NCBI GenBank assembly: GCA_020026075.1
Contig: JAHHQZ010000011.1
Location: forward strand, 1-50,923
Source: Actinobacillus sp.
GTDB lineage: Bacteria; Pseudomonadota; Gammaproteobacteria; Enterobacterales; Pasteurellaceae
Direction: 5' to 3'
Length of the DNA stretch: 50,923 bases
Part shown: piece by piece, positions 16,453 to 24,951 of the stretch
Numbering within the stretch: position 1 is the first letter of the stretch
How the letters are laid out: the number at the start of each line of letters is the position of its first letter
The notes under the pieces: model-generated
Seen by the model: only the letters and a program-made list of their open reading frames with translations
What the model was told of the DNA's origin: nothing
Databases searched by the model: none
Position numbers and translations under genes: made by a program

Positions 16453-16923
16453 TTATTTATTGTGTTTATTAACGAGGGGTAAATTTGCACCACGCCAGCC
16501 AGCTAGACCGTCTTTAAGTGCGTAAACGGGGGAGAAACCTAATTTTGCAAGTTGATGGGCGGATTTACCTAACGGCAAGCCGTTAATGCCCATTTGATCC
16601 ACAACGATAACAGGTTTTGCTTTCTCTTTTTCGAGTTTGCCTAATTTGTTTTCTTTAATTTCTTCGGGAAGAATATTTAAACTGTTGACGATGTGACCAC
16701 GTTCAAATTCTTCTAAAGGACGAAGATCCACAATCACCGCATCATCAGCATTCATAATGCGAATGGCCTCTTCATTGCTGAGCAATTTATAAGGGCGAGT
16801 GGCATCTTGGAAGATAAAATAGATAGTCATCACAAACAAGGCAATCCAGCCGATAACTAAAATGGGATGATTTTGTGCAAATTGCAGTGCTTGTGGAAGA
16901 AAAGCTTGGTGAAGTTCAGACAT
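16453..16923 (-). CDS. yibN: Membrane-anchored rhodanese-like protein YibN, lacking the active-site Cys
   Basis: A 156-residue protein with one N-terminal transmembrane helix (about residues 23-40) and a cytoplasmic rhodanese domain (VIVDLRPLEEFERGHI, LKDGLAGWRGANLPLV). The position of the catalytic Cys loop reads VVDQMGINGLP, and there is no cysteine anywhere in the protein, so sulfurtransfer by the usual mechanism is impossible. The gene immediately precedes secB, as yibN does in enterics, suggesting a link with protein export. The ATG at 16923 is preferred to a TTG five codons upstream. Confidence 0.9.
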   Translation of the reverse strand: MSELHQAFLPQALQFAQNHPILVIGWIALFVMTIYFIFQDATRPYKLLSNEEAIRIMNADDAVIVDLRPLEEFERGHIVNSLNILPEEIKENKLGKLEKEKAKPVIVVDQMGINGLPLGKSAHQLAKLGFSPVYALKDGLAGWRGANLPLVNKHNK

Positions 16924-17005
16924 AAAAATCTCAATCAATGTGAATTAAAGGCTAAATTATAGCGTGTTTAAAGGGCTTTTCAAAGGCAAGAAAAGCCCAA
17001 AATGC

Positions 17006-17045
17006 AGGCTGGAATTTTTCAAAAAATATTGAAATATTCCAGCCT
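17006..17045 (-). terminator. 40-bp inverted 13-mer pair; ileS terminator
   Basis: Arms AGGCTGGAATTTT (17006-17018) and AATATTCCAGCCT (17033-17045) with a 14-nt centre, 12 bp downstream of the ileS stop. Confidence 0.87.
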
Positions 17046-17057
17046 AGCGTCTATGGC

Positions 17058-19877
17058 TTATGCGAAGTAGCGAACTTCACCTGCCCCTGCAACATTTTCC
17101 ACACAGCGTGCGCATAGTGTTGGATGTTCAGCGTCTTTGCCAACAGTGGCGGAGAAATGCCAGCAACGTGGACATTTTTCGCCGTCAGCGTGGTGAACTT
17201 TCACCGCAAAGCCTTCCACTTCGCCTTGTTCAACGTCCGCCTCTGCAAGCGGTTTCACTTCGGCTTTTGAAGTTAAAAGCACAAAGCGTAATTCATCACC
17301 GAGTGCTTCGAGCAACGGCAAGTAAGTATCGTTGGCGTACAGCACAACGTCCGCTTCTAGGCTACCACCGATAACTTTGTCGTTACGAGCTTGCTCTAGC
17401 ACTCGGTTCACTTCGTTACGCAAGGTTTGCATTTGTGTCCAGTAGGCATCGTTCATTTTTTCATCGGCATCGATGGCAAATAAATTCGGATAAAATTCTT
17501 CTGTAAACACAAATTCCGCACGCTCACCTGGTAAGGCTTGCCAGATTTCATCAGCGGTGAAGGAAAGAATCGGCGCGATCCAACGAACCAGTGCCTCTGC
17601 AATGTACCATAACGCAGTTTGACAACTACGGCGAGCGAGGCTATCTGCTTGCGTGGTGTATTGGCGATCTTTGATGATGTCTAAGTAGAAAGACCCCATA
17701 TCCACAGAACAGAAACGCATTAAACGTTGCACCACAGAATGGAATTGATAGTTCTCATAGTCTTGCACAATGCCTTGTTGTGTGCGTAAAGCGCAATCCA
17801 CTGCCCAGCGATCTAACGGCAACATTTTTTCAGGGCTTACGCAGTCTTTGGCAGGATCAAAACCGTTTAAATTTGCCAGCAAGAAACGTGCGGTATTACG
17901 AATACGGCGGTAGTTGTCTGCGGCACGTTTTAGGATTTCATCGGATACGGTCATTTCGCTGGTGTAATCCGTTGACGCTACCCATAAACGTAAAATATCT
18001 GCGCCAAATTTATCAATAACTTCCTGTGGCGTTACGATGTTGCCTAAGGATTTAGACATTTTTCGACCTTTGGCATCTACTGTGAAACCGTGTGTTAACA
18101 CTTGTTTATAAGGGGCTTTGTTGTCCGTTGCCGTAGACAGCATTAATGACGACATAAACCAGCCACGATGTTGGTCAGAGCCTTCCAAATATAAGTCAAT
18201 CGGTGCGCCGTTAAATTCTGGGCGATTTTGAACCACTGATTTGTAAGTTGATCCGCTGTCAAACCATACGTCTAGGGTGTCTAGCACTTTGTGGTAATGC
18301 ACCGCATCATCGCCAAGCACCGCTTTTGGATCGAGATCCCACCATGCTTGAATGCCGTTTTTTTCCACACATTTTGCCACTTCTTCCATAATTTCTACGG
18401 TGCGTGGATGTAATTCTTCCGTTTCGTTGTGGATAAACAATGGCACTGGCACACCCCACGTACGTTGACGAGAAATACACCAGTCTGGGCGGTTTTCAAC
18501 CATTTTTTCAATGCGAGCTTGTCCCCAGTCTGGAATCCAAGTCACTTTTTTGATTTCACCCAGTGCGTTGGCACGCAAGCCGTTGTTATCCATTCCTACG
18601 AACCATTGTGGTGTCGCACGGAAAATAATTGGCGTTTTGTGGCGCCAGCAATGTGGATAGCTGTGGCGGATATTTTCAACTTTTAATAACGCGCCCACTT
18701 CTTTTAATTTATCAATCACTAACGGATTGGTTTCAAACACTTTTTTACCAGCGAAAAATTCCGCTTTTTCGCTAAATACACCGGCGTTGGTGATAAGCCC
18801 TGCCATTGGCACGCCATTTGCTTTACAAACGTTAAAGTCGTCTACACCGTGATCAGGTGCGGTGTGAACCAAGCCTGTACCGCCATCGGTCGTCACATGT
18901 TCACCAAGAATAAATGGCACTTCCAGCGGATAGAATGGGTGATTAAACACTAAGCCGTTTAAGGTTTCGCCTTTGGCGTGCGCTAGGGTTTCCACATTAT
19001 CCCAGCCCATCACGTCCGCAACGGTTTTCACTAATTCTGTGGCTAAAATGTAACGCACATCGCCCACTTGCACGAGTGAGTAATCTAAATCCGCATTTAA
19101 GGTGATGGCACGGTTTGATGGAATGGTCCAAGGCGTGGTTGTCCAAATCACCGCCTCAATCGCACCTTTGCCGTGATTATCCGTTACAAAGTCAAAACGC
19201 TCGGCAACTTTGTTGTCGTCAAGGGCTTTGAACGCCACATAAATAGATGGCGAGGTTTTGTCTTCGTATTCTACTTCCGCCTCAGCGAGAGATGATGCGC
19301 AATCCAGACACCAATGCACTGGCTTGTAGCCTTTATATAAATGCCCGTTTTCCACAACTTTGGCAAAAGTGCGAATAATGTTGGCCTCTGTGTCAAAATT
19401 CATTGTAAGGTATGGATGTTCCCAATCAGCGAGAACGCCCAAGCGTACAAAATCTTTTTTCTGTCCTTCCACTTGCCCTTTGGCGTAATCACGGCACGCA
19501 TTGCGAAATTCTGCCGCAGAAAGATTTTGATTCGGTTTGCCCACTAAGCCTTCTACTTTTAATTCAATCGGCAAGCCGTGGCAGTCCCAACCAGGAATGT
19601 AAGGGGTGTGAAAACCAGCAGCGGTTTTCGATTTAATAATAATATCTTTGAGAATTTTATTAACTGCGTGTCCAATGTGAATTGCACCATTTGCGTAAGG
19701 GGGGCCATCGTGCAGAATGAAAGGCGTTTTCCCTTGTGTTGATTGGCGAATTTTATGGTACAGGTTACTGTCGTTCCAATGTTGCAACATTGCAGGTTCA
19801 CGCTTGGCGAGGTTGCCACGCATAGGAAAATCCGTTTCTGGCAGATTTAACGTGGATTTGTAATCTTGTTGTGTCAT
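17058..19877 (-). CDS. ileS: Isoleucyl-tRNA synthetase
   Basis: A 939-residue class I aminoacyl-tRNA synthetase charging tRNA-Ile. HIGH is at about residues 67-70 and KMSKS appears in GRKMSKSLGN. The CP1 editing domain carries the TTTPWTIPSNRAI stretch that deacylates Val-tRNA-Ile. The C-terminal zinc finger has CPRCWHF and CARCVENV. Length is standard. The ATG at 19877 is chosen because the protein then opens MTQQDYKSTLNLPETDFPMR like its relatives; the frame extends six codons further without homology. The usual neighbour lspA is not adjacent here. Confidence 0.97.
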   Translation of the reverse strand: MTQQDYKSTLNLPETDFPMRGNLAKREPAMLQHWNDSNLYHKIRQSTQGKTPFILHDGPPYANGAIHIGHAVNKILKDIIIKSKTAAGFHTPYIPGWDCHGLPIELKVEGLVGKPNQNLSAAEFRNACRDYAKGQVEGQKKDFVRLGVLADWEHPYLTMNFDTEANIIRTFAKVVENGHLYKGYKPVHWCLDCASSLAEAEVEYEDKTSPSIYVAFKALDDNKVAERFDFVTDNHGKGAIEAVIWTTTPWTIPSNRAITLNADLDYSLVQVGDVRYILATELVKTVADVMGWDNVETLAHAKGETLNGLVFNHPFYPLEVPFILGEHVTTDGGTGLVHTAPDHGVDDFNVCKANGVPMAGLITNAGVFSEKAEFFAGKKVFETNPLVIDKLKEVGALLKVENIRHSYPHCWRHKTPIIFRATPQWFVGMDNNGLRANALGEIKKVTWIPDWGQARIEKMVENRPDWCISRQRTWGVPVPLFIHNETEELHPRTVEIMEEVAKCVEKNGIQAWWDLDPKAVLGDDAVHYHKVLDTLDVWFDSGSTYKSVVQNRPEFNGAPIDLYLEGSDQHRGWFMSSLMLSTATDNKAPYKQVLTHGFTVDAKGRKMSKSLGNIVTPQEVIDKFGADILRLWVASTDYTSEMTVSDEILKRAADNYRRIRNTARFLLANLNGFDPAKDCVSPEKMLPLDRWAVDCALRTQQGIVQDYENYQFHSVVQRLMRFCSVDMGSFYLDIIKDRQYTTQADSLARRSCQTALWYIAEALVRWIAPILSFTADEIWQALPGERAEFVFTEEFYPNLFAIDADEKMNDAYWTQMQTLRNEVNRVLEQARNDKVIGGSLEADVVLYANDTYLPLLEALGDELRFVLLTSKAEVKPLAEADVEQGEVEGFAVKVHHADGEKCPRCWHFSATVGKDAEHPTLCARCVENVAGAGEVRYFA

Positions 19878-19984
19878 TTTAATGTCCAAAATCAATAAAT
19901 AATAACGACGAATATCAAAAACTTATTAAAGTCAGTGAACGAATAGTTTTAGCACAATTTTTTTACTAAAAAAAGCAAAAACCG

Positions 19985-20027
19985 CAAGGCCGGAATTTTC
20001 AGAATTTTTTTGAAAATTCCGGCCTTG
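19985..20027 (-). terminator. 39-bp inverted 13-mer pair; mltC terminator
   Basis: Arms AGGCCGGAATTTT (19987-19999) and AAAATTCCGGCCT (20013-20025), flanked by CA/TG pairs, directly after mltC. In the minus-strand transcript a GGTTTTTGC tract follows. Confidence 0.87.
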
Positions 20028-20029
20028 AA

Positions 20030-21100
20030 TTATTTATGCACAATGCGGTAATTTTTCTGTGCTTTGGTTACTTTTTGCAAATAACGGCGAGCCTGTGCAG
20101 ACGGGTGTTCACGCTCTAATTTGTGGTAAAACTGGCTTGGCGTGAGCTGATTGATCTTCTCAATGGCAACCTGTGGCTGACTGGCGAACATTCGTAGCAC
20201 TGCCCCAGCGCCACTGTTGTACGATGAAATGATCGCATAACGCATAGACTCTGGATCTTTGATCCCTTTTAAATATTTGTTTTTCAGCAAAGCTAAATAA
20301 GCGGTTCCCACATCAATATTATTCGCAGGATTAAGCAAATAACGGTGCGTTGGACGACCACGCCAGCCACGATGTTTAAACACATCTTGCCCTGCGGTAG
20401 TCGTGATAATTTGCATTAGCCCTACGGCATTTGATGAACTTCGTGCATAAGGGTTGAAAGTGGATTCCGTTTCCATAATGCCCAAAATCAGTGTTTCATC
20501 AATGTGATAACGGCGTGCAGCTTTGCGAACCAGCGGTAAAAATTGCTGCGCACGCAAGGCGATATGGTTCGCCACCATTGGGATCTGCACAAAACGCACT
20601 TTATGCCCATTGCTTAGTACTTTGGTTTGCAGTTTGTGTTTAATCAAATACAGGGCAAAGGCATTAGCACTGGCAACAGTATCCACTGGTTTGCCATTTT
20701 CATTCATCACCAAATTGCGCAACAGCGGTGTTTTGCTAATTGGCACATCGCCTGATGCGAATAAATCAATGCCGTCTGCATTCGACCCCATTAGCAACGT
20801 ATGCACAATGGCACGGCGTAACTGCTGGGCGTTGCCAAGCGTGCCAATGGTAATTTTCCCTTCGGAAAAGTTAATGTGGCTGCGGGTTAAATAGTTGTCC
20901 GTGTATTTCACGTAGTCCTGACGACTTGCCACCAGCACTTCATTTAAGCCCCAAATTTGATCAATATTATGCGAAAACTGCCCTGTGAGAATGTCTAAGG
21001 CTTTGGTGTCTTTGACAATTGGCGCATTTTCTTGATTGGAACTACAAGCAAACAAAAGCGGCACAATCAGTGCCACCCATACATATTTTTTCATTCGCAC
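20030..21100 (-). CDS. mltC: Membrane-bound lytic murein transglycosylase C
   Basis: A 356-residue outer-membrane lipoprotein that cleaves peptidoglycan glycan strands to 1,6-anhydro-muropeptides. The lipobox LLFAC gives a lipidated Cys about 19 residues in. An N-terminal DUF3393-type domain (TRSHINF...) is followed by the SLT domain with catalytic Glu in ILGIMETESTFNPYA, then SSSNAVGLMQI and ISSYNSGAGAVLRMF. The frame opens with a GTG overlapping the yggX stop, with GAGGG at ideal spacing; an ATG two codons later is the alternative. It is the last gene of mutY-yggX-mltC. Confidence 0.95.
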   Translation of the reverse strand: MRMKKYVWVALIVPLLFACSSNQENAPIVKDTKALDILTGQFSHNIDQIWGLNEVLVASRQDYVKYTDNYLTRSHINFSEGKITIGTLGNAQQLRRAIVHTLLMGSNADGIDLFASGDVPISKTPLLRNLVMNENGKPVDTVASANAFALYLIKHKLQTKVLSNGHKVRFVQIPMVANHIALRAQQFLPLVRKAARRYHIDETLILGIMETESTFNPYARSSSNAVGLMQIITTTAGQDVFKHRGWRGRPTHRYLLNPANNIDVGTAYLALLKNKYLKGIKDPESMRYAIISSYNSGAGAVLRMFASQPQVAIEKINQLTPSQFYHKLEREHPSAQARRYLQKVTKAQKNYRIVHK

Positions 21101-21375
21101 TATTTGCCCTCTAGCGGTGTGTAGCCTTCGATGTGAACCTCTTTACCTTCAAACAAAAAATCTACCATCGCTTGCTCAAGTAAAGCACGGTGTTCTGGAT
21201 TCATCATATTGAGTTTTTTCTCGTTCACCAGCATTGTTTGTTTTTTAAGCCATTCGCCCCACGCTTGTTTGCTAATGTGGTCAAAAATGCGTTTACCCAA
21301 ATCACCTGGATAAAGTTGGAAATCTAGCCCTTCGGCATCTTGTTTTAAATATTCACAGAAAATGGTTCTTGCCAT
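21100..21375 (-). CDS. yggX: Fe(2+)-trafficking/oxidative-protection protein YggX
   Basis: A 91-residue cytoplasmic protein of the YggX family, linked to labile iron handling and protection of Fe-S clusters. The start MARTIFCEYLKQDAEGLDFQLYPG, the conserved single Cys at position 7, and the WGEWLKKQTMLVNEKKLNMM block are diagnostic. It sits three bases after mutY (an Fe-S enzyme) and overlaps mltC, the conserved enterobacterial operon order. Confidence 0.97.
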   Translation of the reverse strand: MARTIFCEYLKQDAEGLDFQLYPGDLGKRIFDHISKQAWGEWLKKQTMLVNEKKLNMMNPEHRALLEQAMVDFLFEGKEVHIEGYTPLEGK

Positions 21376-21378
21376 TTG

Positions 21379-22530
21379 TTAATCCTCTTGCAAAAGTTGA
21401 TGTTTAAGCTGTAAAAGTAACAGGCTTACTGGTTGCGGTAAGCCAATATTGCTTGGCTCATTTAACGCATACCAAAGCTCGTCTGTTGTAAAATCTGCCG
21501 CCTTTTCGGCGATATTTTGTTCAGGTTTCACCGCTTGCCACGGCATTTGATTGAGCTGATTTTTATCGCTCAGCGCCGTAGGATTTACGCCATTTTTATA
21601 CACCAGCACAGGGATAATATCCAAATGAAAGTGGCTAAACGTATGACGAAAAGCTGACCATTCCTGATAAAAACCAATCCCTTGCGAATGTAAATAGTGC
21701 ATTAAATCGCCTTTCGTTGCAAATTGCGGTAAACAATACAAACCGCCCCACAAGCCTTCGCTACCACGTTTTTGCAGACGAACATTTAAGCCGTCCACTG
21801 TCATTAAAAAATAAGCACTTTTCTCTGGTAGCGTTTTTTTTTCACGCTTGCCTGGATAGCGTGCAATGCTGTCGCTAAGGCGTGCCTCGCAACCGAAATT
21901 CAAGGGGCATTGCAGGCAATTAGTCTTAATTCGCGTGCAAACCATTGCCCCTAAATCCATCATTGCTTGGTTGAAGTCACCAATGCGTGTGCGAGGAGCG
22001 ACACTTTCCACCGCTTGCCATAAGGCTTGCTGTACGGCGGTTTTGCCTGGCCAGCCATCAATGGCGAAGTAGCGTGCAATCACCCGTTTTACGTTGCCGT
22101 CTAAAATGGGATACGGTGCGTCAAAACAGCTCGCCACGATCGCCGCTGCGGTGCTACGCCCCACGCCTGACAAAGCGACCACGTCATCAAAGGATTGGGG
22201 AAACTCCCCTTGATAATCTTGCACAATGGTTTGCGCCGCTTTGTGCAAATTTCTTGCTCGAGCGTAATAGCCCAAACCGCTCCAATAATGCAGAACATCA
22301 TCTAATGGCGCAGCGGCTAAGCTTTCTACTGTTGGAAAGCGTGCAACAAAGCGTTCAAAGTAAGGTTTGACAGTAGCCACTTGCGTTTGTTGCAACATTA
22401 TTTCCGAAAGCCACACTCGATAAGGCGTTTTTTGCTGTTGCCAAGGTAAATTTTTGCGACCAAAACGGTCAAACCACGCCAGCACGGCGTGGGCAAATGG
22501 GGCGTTTTCGTTGGATTTTGCTTGGTTCAT
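21379..22530 (-). CDS. mutY: Adenine DNA glycosylase MutY
   Basis: A 383-residue base-excision glycosylase that removes adenine mispaired with 8-oxoguanine. The catalytic Glu lies in WLSEIMLQQTQV, the helix-hairpin-helix is ALSGVGRSTAAA, and the catalytic Asp is in GDFNQAMMDLG. The 4Fe-4S loop has the CX6CX2CX5C spacing (CTRIKTNCLQCPLNFGC). The C-terminal Nudix-like domain recognises 8-oxoG. A TTG ten codons upstream falls inside the 42-bp repeat element, so the ATG at 22530 is preferred although its ribosome-binding site is weak. First gene of mutY-yggX-mltC. Confidence 0.96.
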   Translation of the reverse strand: MNQAKSNENAPFAHAVLAWFDRFGRKNLPWQQQKTPYRVWLSEIMLQQTQVATVKPYFERFVARFPTVESLAAAPLDDVLHYWSGLGYYARARNLHKAAQTIVQDYQGEFPQSFDDVVALSGVGRSTAAAIVASCFDAPYPILDGNVKRVIARYFAIDGWPGKTAVQQALWQAVESVAPRTRIGDFNQAMMDLGAMVCTRIKTNCLQCPLNFGCEARLSDSIARYPGKREKKTLPEKSAYFLMTVDGLNVRLQKRGSEGLWGGLYCLPQFATKGDLMHYLHSQGIGFYQEWSAFRHTFSHFHLDIIPVLVYKNGVNPTALSDKNQLNQMPWQAVKPEQNIAEKAADFTTDELWYALNEPSNIGLPQPVSLLLLQLKHQLLQED

Positions 22531-22541
22531 TAGAAAAATCA

Positions 22542-22583
22542 ACGCTGGAATATTTGTCAAAATTTTGGCAAAAATTCCAGCGT
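22542..22583 (-). terminator. 42-bp inverted 13-mer pair; moaC terminator upstream of mutY
   Basis: Arms ACGCTGGAATATT (22542-22554) and AAAATTCCAGCGT (22571-22583) with a 16-nt centre containing CAAAATTTTG. It separates moaC from mutY and abuts the mutY start region. Confidence 0.87.
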
Positions 22584-22592
22584 AGCCAATCC

Positions 22593-23069
22593 TTACTCTG
22601 CGACAAAATGCCCAGACTTGCCGCCAGTTTTTTCCAGCAAACGCAAGCCTTCAATGCGCATATCTTTTTGCACCGCTTTGCACATATCGTAAATGGTCAA
22701 AGCCGCTACGCTTGCAGCAGTCAAGGCTTCCATTTCTACGCCTGTTTTGCCACGCAGTTTGCATAAAGATTCAATGCGTACTTGGCTTGTGGCAGGCAAA
22801 GCTTCTAACTGAACTTCCACTTTGGAAAGCAATAACGGATGGCAAAGGGGGATCAATTCCCACGTGCGTTTTGCCGCTTGAATGCCCGCAATACGAGCCG
22901 TTGCGAATACGTCCCCTTTGTGGTGTGCGCCGTCCATAATCATTTGTAGCGTGTTTGGGTGCATTTCTACGAAAACTTCGGCACGTGCCTCACGCACCGT
23001 ATCTTCTTTGGCGGAAACGTCCACCATATTGGCCTCGCCTTGAGCGTTAATGTGTGTAAATTGATTCAT
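22593..23069 (-). CDS. moaC: Cyclic pyranopterin monophosphate synthase MoaC
   Basis: A 158-residue enzyme that converts the MoaA product 3',8-cyclo-GTP to cPMP in molybdenum cofactor synthesis. Typical motifs are NMVDVSAKEDTVREA, KGDVFATARIAGIQAAKRT, LIPLCHPLLLSKVEV and the ALTAASVAALTIYDMCKA helix; the conserved KD and GKSGH residues are present near the C-terminus. AGGAA upstream of the ATG derives partly from a 13-mer copy that also provides the moaA stop. Downstream of moaA in one operon. Confidence 0.97.
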   Translation of the reverse strand: MNQFTHINAQGEANMVDVSAKEDTVREARAEVFVEMHPNTLQMIMDGAHHKGDVFATARIAGIQAAKRTWELIPLCHPLLLSKVEVQLEALPATSQVRIESLCKLRGKTGVEMEALTAASVAALTIYDMCKAVQKDMRIEGLRLLEKTGGKSGHFVAE

Positions 23070-23081
23070 AAAAATTCCTAA

Positions 23082-23094
23082 AATATTCCGACCT
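23082..23094 (-). repeat. Single 13-mer overlapping the moaA stop codon
   Basis: AATATTCCGACCT on the plus strand. In the minus-strand mRNA it spans the moaA TAG and runs into the 23-bp gap before moaC. Confidence 0.85.
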
Positions 23095-24115
23095 AGCCAC
23101 CAATGCTCGCTAAATGCGAACGCACACCGCTGTCGCCTTGATGTAAAAAATGATGTTCACGCTTGCCGTTTAATGCAGTGCGAATACGAGCTTGCAGTTG
23201 GGCTTGCTGGCTGTCGTTGGTTAATAAATCACGCAAATCAATGCCTTCTTCGCCAAATAAGCATAAATGCAACTTGCCTTTGGCGGATACACGTAAGCGG
23301 TTACAACTGGCGCAGAAATTTTTCTCGTAGGGCATAATCAAACCGATTTCGCCTTGATAATCGCTGTGGCGGAAAATATGCGCTGGCCCATCTAAATGAT
23401 GGCGTGGCTGCGGCTGCCAACCCTGTTGAATAAGGTACTTCGCCAGCGTTTCCCCTGAAAGGTGATGGCGATCAAAAAAGCTGTCCATTTCGCCAGTTTG
23501 CATCAATTCAATAAAACGCATTTGAATGGGGTTGTACTTAACCCATTGTAAAAATTGATCAAATTCACGATGATTGATGCCTTTCATTAAAACGGCGTTC
23601 ACTTTTACTTTTTCATAGCCCACATCCAAAGCACGAGCAATGCCACGCATTAGGTTGTCCAGATGATCAAAGCCTGTAATGCTGGCGAACATTCTTGGAT
23701 CTAGGCTATCCACGCTAACGTTAATGGAAGTAATGCCCGCCTCGCGCCAACGTGCAACGTCTTTTGCCATACGAAAACCGTTAGTCGTCAAAGCAACTTG
23801 GCGAATATTGGGCGTTTGTGCCAATGTTTCGGCGATGGCGAGAAAATCTTTGCGCAAGGTTGGTTCACCGCCTGTGATGCGGATTTTCTCCGTCCCCAAC
23901 GCAGAAAAAGCATTGGCGATGCGTGTAATTTCAGGCAAGGTTAAAAATTTAGGCTTTTGCGGTTCTGGCTGATAGCCGTTAGGCAGACAGTAAGTACAAC
24001 GGTAATTGCACACGTCTGTAATGGATAAACGCAGGTAATAATATTGACGTTGAAAGCGATCCATAAGCGATCCTCTTTCATTCCCCCCCACATTTTTGAT
24101 GGGAATAGTTTGCAT
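23093..24115 (-). CDS. moaA: GTP 3',8-cyclase MoaA
   Basis: A 340-residue radical-SAM enzyme starting molybdenum cofactor synthesis. The N-terminal cluster motif CNYRCTYC binds the SAM-cleaving 4Fe-4S. The C-terminal CASCNRLRVSAKGKLHLCL carries the second cluster that binds GTP. The C-terminal Gly-Gly (SIGG) needed for activity is present, its last codon next to a stop formed by a 13-mer copy. AAAGG precedes the ATG. The gene lies behind a probable Moco riboswitch and upstream of moaC. No moaD/moaE is present within the window. Confidence 0.97.
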   Translation of the reverse strand: MQTIPIKNVGGNERGSLMDRFQRQYYYLRLSITDVCNYRCTYCLPNGYQPEPQKPKFLTLPEITRIANAFSALGTEKIRITGGEPTLRKDFLAIAETLAQTPNIRQVALTTNGFRMAKDVARWREAGITSINVSVDSLDPRMFASITGFDHLDNLMRGIARALDVGYEKVKVNAVLMKGINHREFDQFLQWVKYNPIQMRFIELMQTGEMDSFFDRHHLSGETLAKYLIQQGWQPQPRHHLDGPAHIFRHSDYQGEIGLIMPYEKNFCASCNRLRVSAKGKLHLCLFGEEGIDLRDLLTNDSQQAQLQARIRTALNGKREHHFLHQGDSGVRSHLASIGG

Positions 24116-24134
24116 AAGACACCTTTTTAAAAAT

Positions 24135-24237
24135 GAAAGGAAAAGCCGTTTCCCGCTTAGCCCCGAGTAGACTGGCTACTGGCATTGCCGCCTTATTCTG
24201 CATTTCTTACAAAACTTAGGCGTACAAGCTCGGCGTA
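24135..24237 (-). promoter_or_regulatory. Probable Moco riboswitch in the moaA leader
   Basis: The minus-strand leader folds into a closing helix GCCGAG (24229-24234) with CTCGGGGC (24160-24167), enclosing three elements: CGCCT/AGGCG, the mini-hairpin GGCAATGCC, and AGTAG/CTACT. It is followed by an AAACGGCTTTTCC tract and the ribosome-binding site. This multistem shape with a CCGAG...CTCGG closing stem upstream of moaA agrees with the Moco RNA motif as I remember it. Identification is by structure and context, not by a covariance search. Confidence 0.68.
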
Positions 24238-24297
24238 AAAATAAAAATGAATTTGTCTATTTTAAAAGATCTCACCTAGCTTTACTAGGCGAAATCC

Positions 24298-24882
24298 TTA
24301 TTTGCTCCGAATAATCTGGCGCAAGGCAAAAAACGTACCACACAATAACATGCCCAATAGCAGTAAAATTAGCTCTTGTGCGTACAAAAATAACATATTG
24401 CGATCCACTTGCTGTAAAGTTTGCGGCATATAGGCTCGTGCTAATGTTACATTAAAAAATCCAGCTACGGTTTTTGGTTGATCCTTTTGTGCGACAGTAA
24501 ATAGAGTTAATAAAATGTTTTCTACTGGAGGGTTATGGCTCAATAAAATAGGATTTTCCGCCGTAGCGACTTTTTCACCTTTCACATTATACAACTCTGC
24601 TTTGGCCACAATTTTAGGGTGCAATGCCATAAATTGTTCCACAGCGCTTTGCAAATCCACACTTTCAGTATTTTGTTCCAATAATTGGCGTAACAGCTCC
24701 CCTTCTTGTTTTGCCAACGCTTGCGATAAATTCACCACTTGCTCATTACTGGTTAATAACATCGTATTTTTCAATTCACGTACGCCATTAAAAATAATCA
24801 CCACCGCCACAACGCCAATGACAAATACGGCGAGCAACGTCATTATTGGTGCTAATTTTTTTGATCCACCTAATAAGGTCAT
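24298..24882 (-). CDS. ytjB: YtjB/AhpA-family membrane protein
   Basis: A 194-residue inner-membrane protein with a transmembrane helix at about residues 13-32, a periplasmic domain rich in Gln/Glu/Leu with coiled-coil character, and a second helix near the C-terminus (about 168-187). The family (E. coli YtjB/Smp; AhpA in Pasteurella multocida) is usually encoded divergently from serB, exactly as here. Its biochemical role is unknown; the P. multocida member was named for inducing haemolysis in E. coli. It does not overlap the moaA leader. Confidence 0.82.
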   Translation of the reverse strand: MTLLGGSKKLAPIMTLLAVFVIGVVAVVIIFNGVRELKNTMLLTSNEQVVNLSQALAKQEGELLRQLLEQNTESVDLQSAVEQFMALHPKIVAKAELYNVKGEKVATAENPILLSHNPPVENILLTLFTVAQKDQPKTVAGFFNVTLARAYMPQTLQQVDRNMLFLYAQELILLLLGMLLCGTFFALRQIIRSK

Positions 24883-24951
24883 TTCCTCATTCTCTAAAAA
24901 TTCGCTAAAATGTACACTTTATTCACATTAATCGCCCACTGCAAGAAATTT

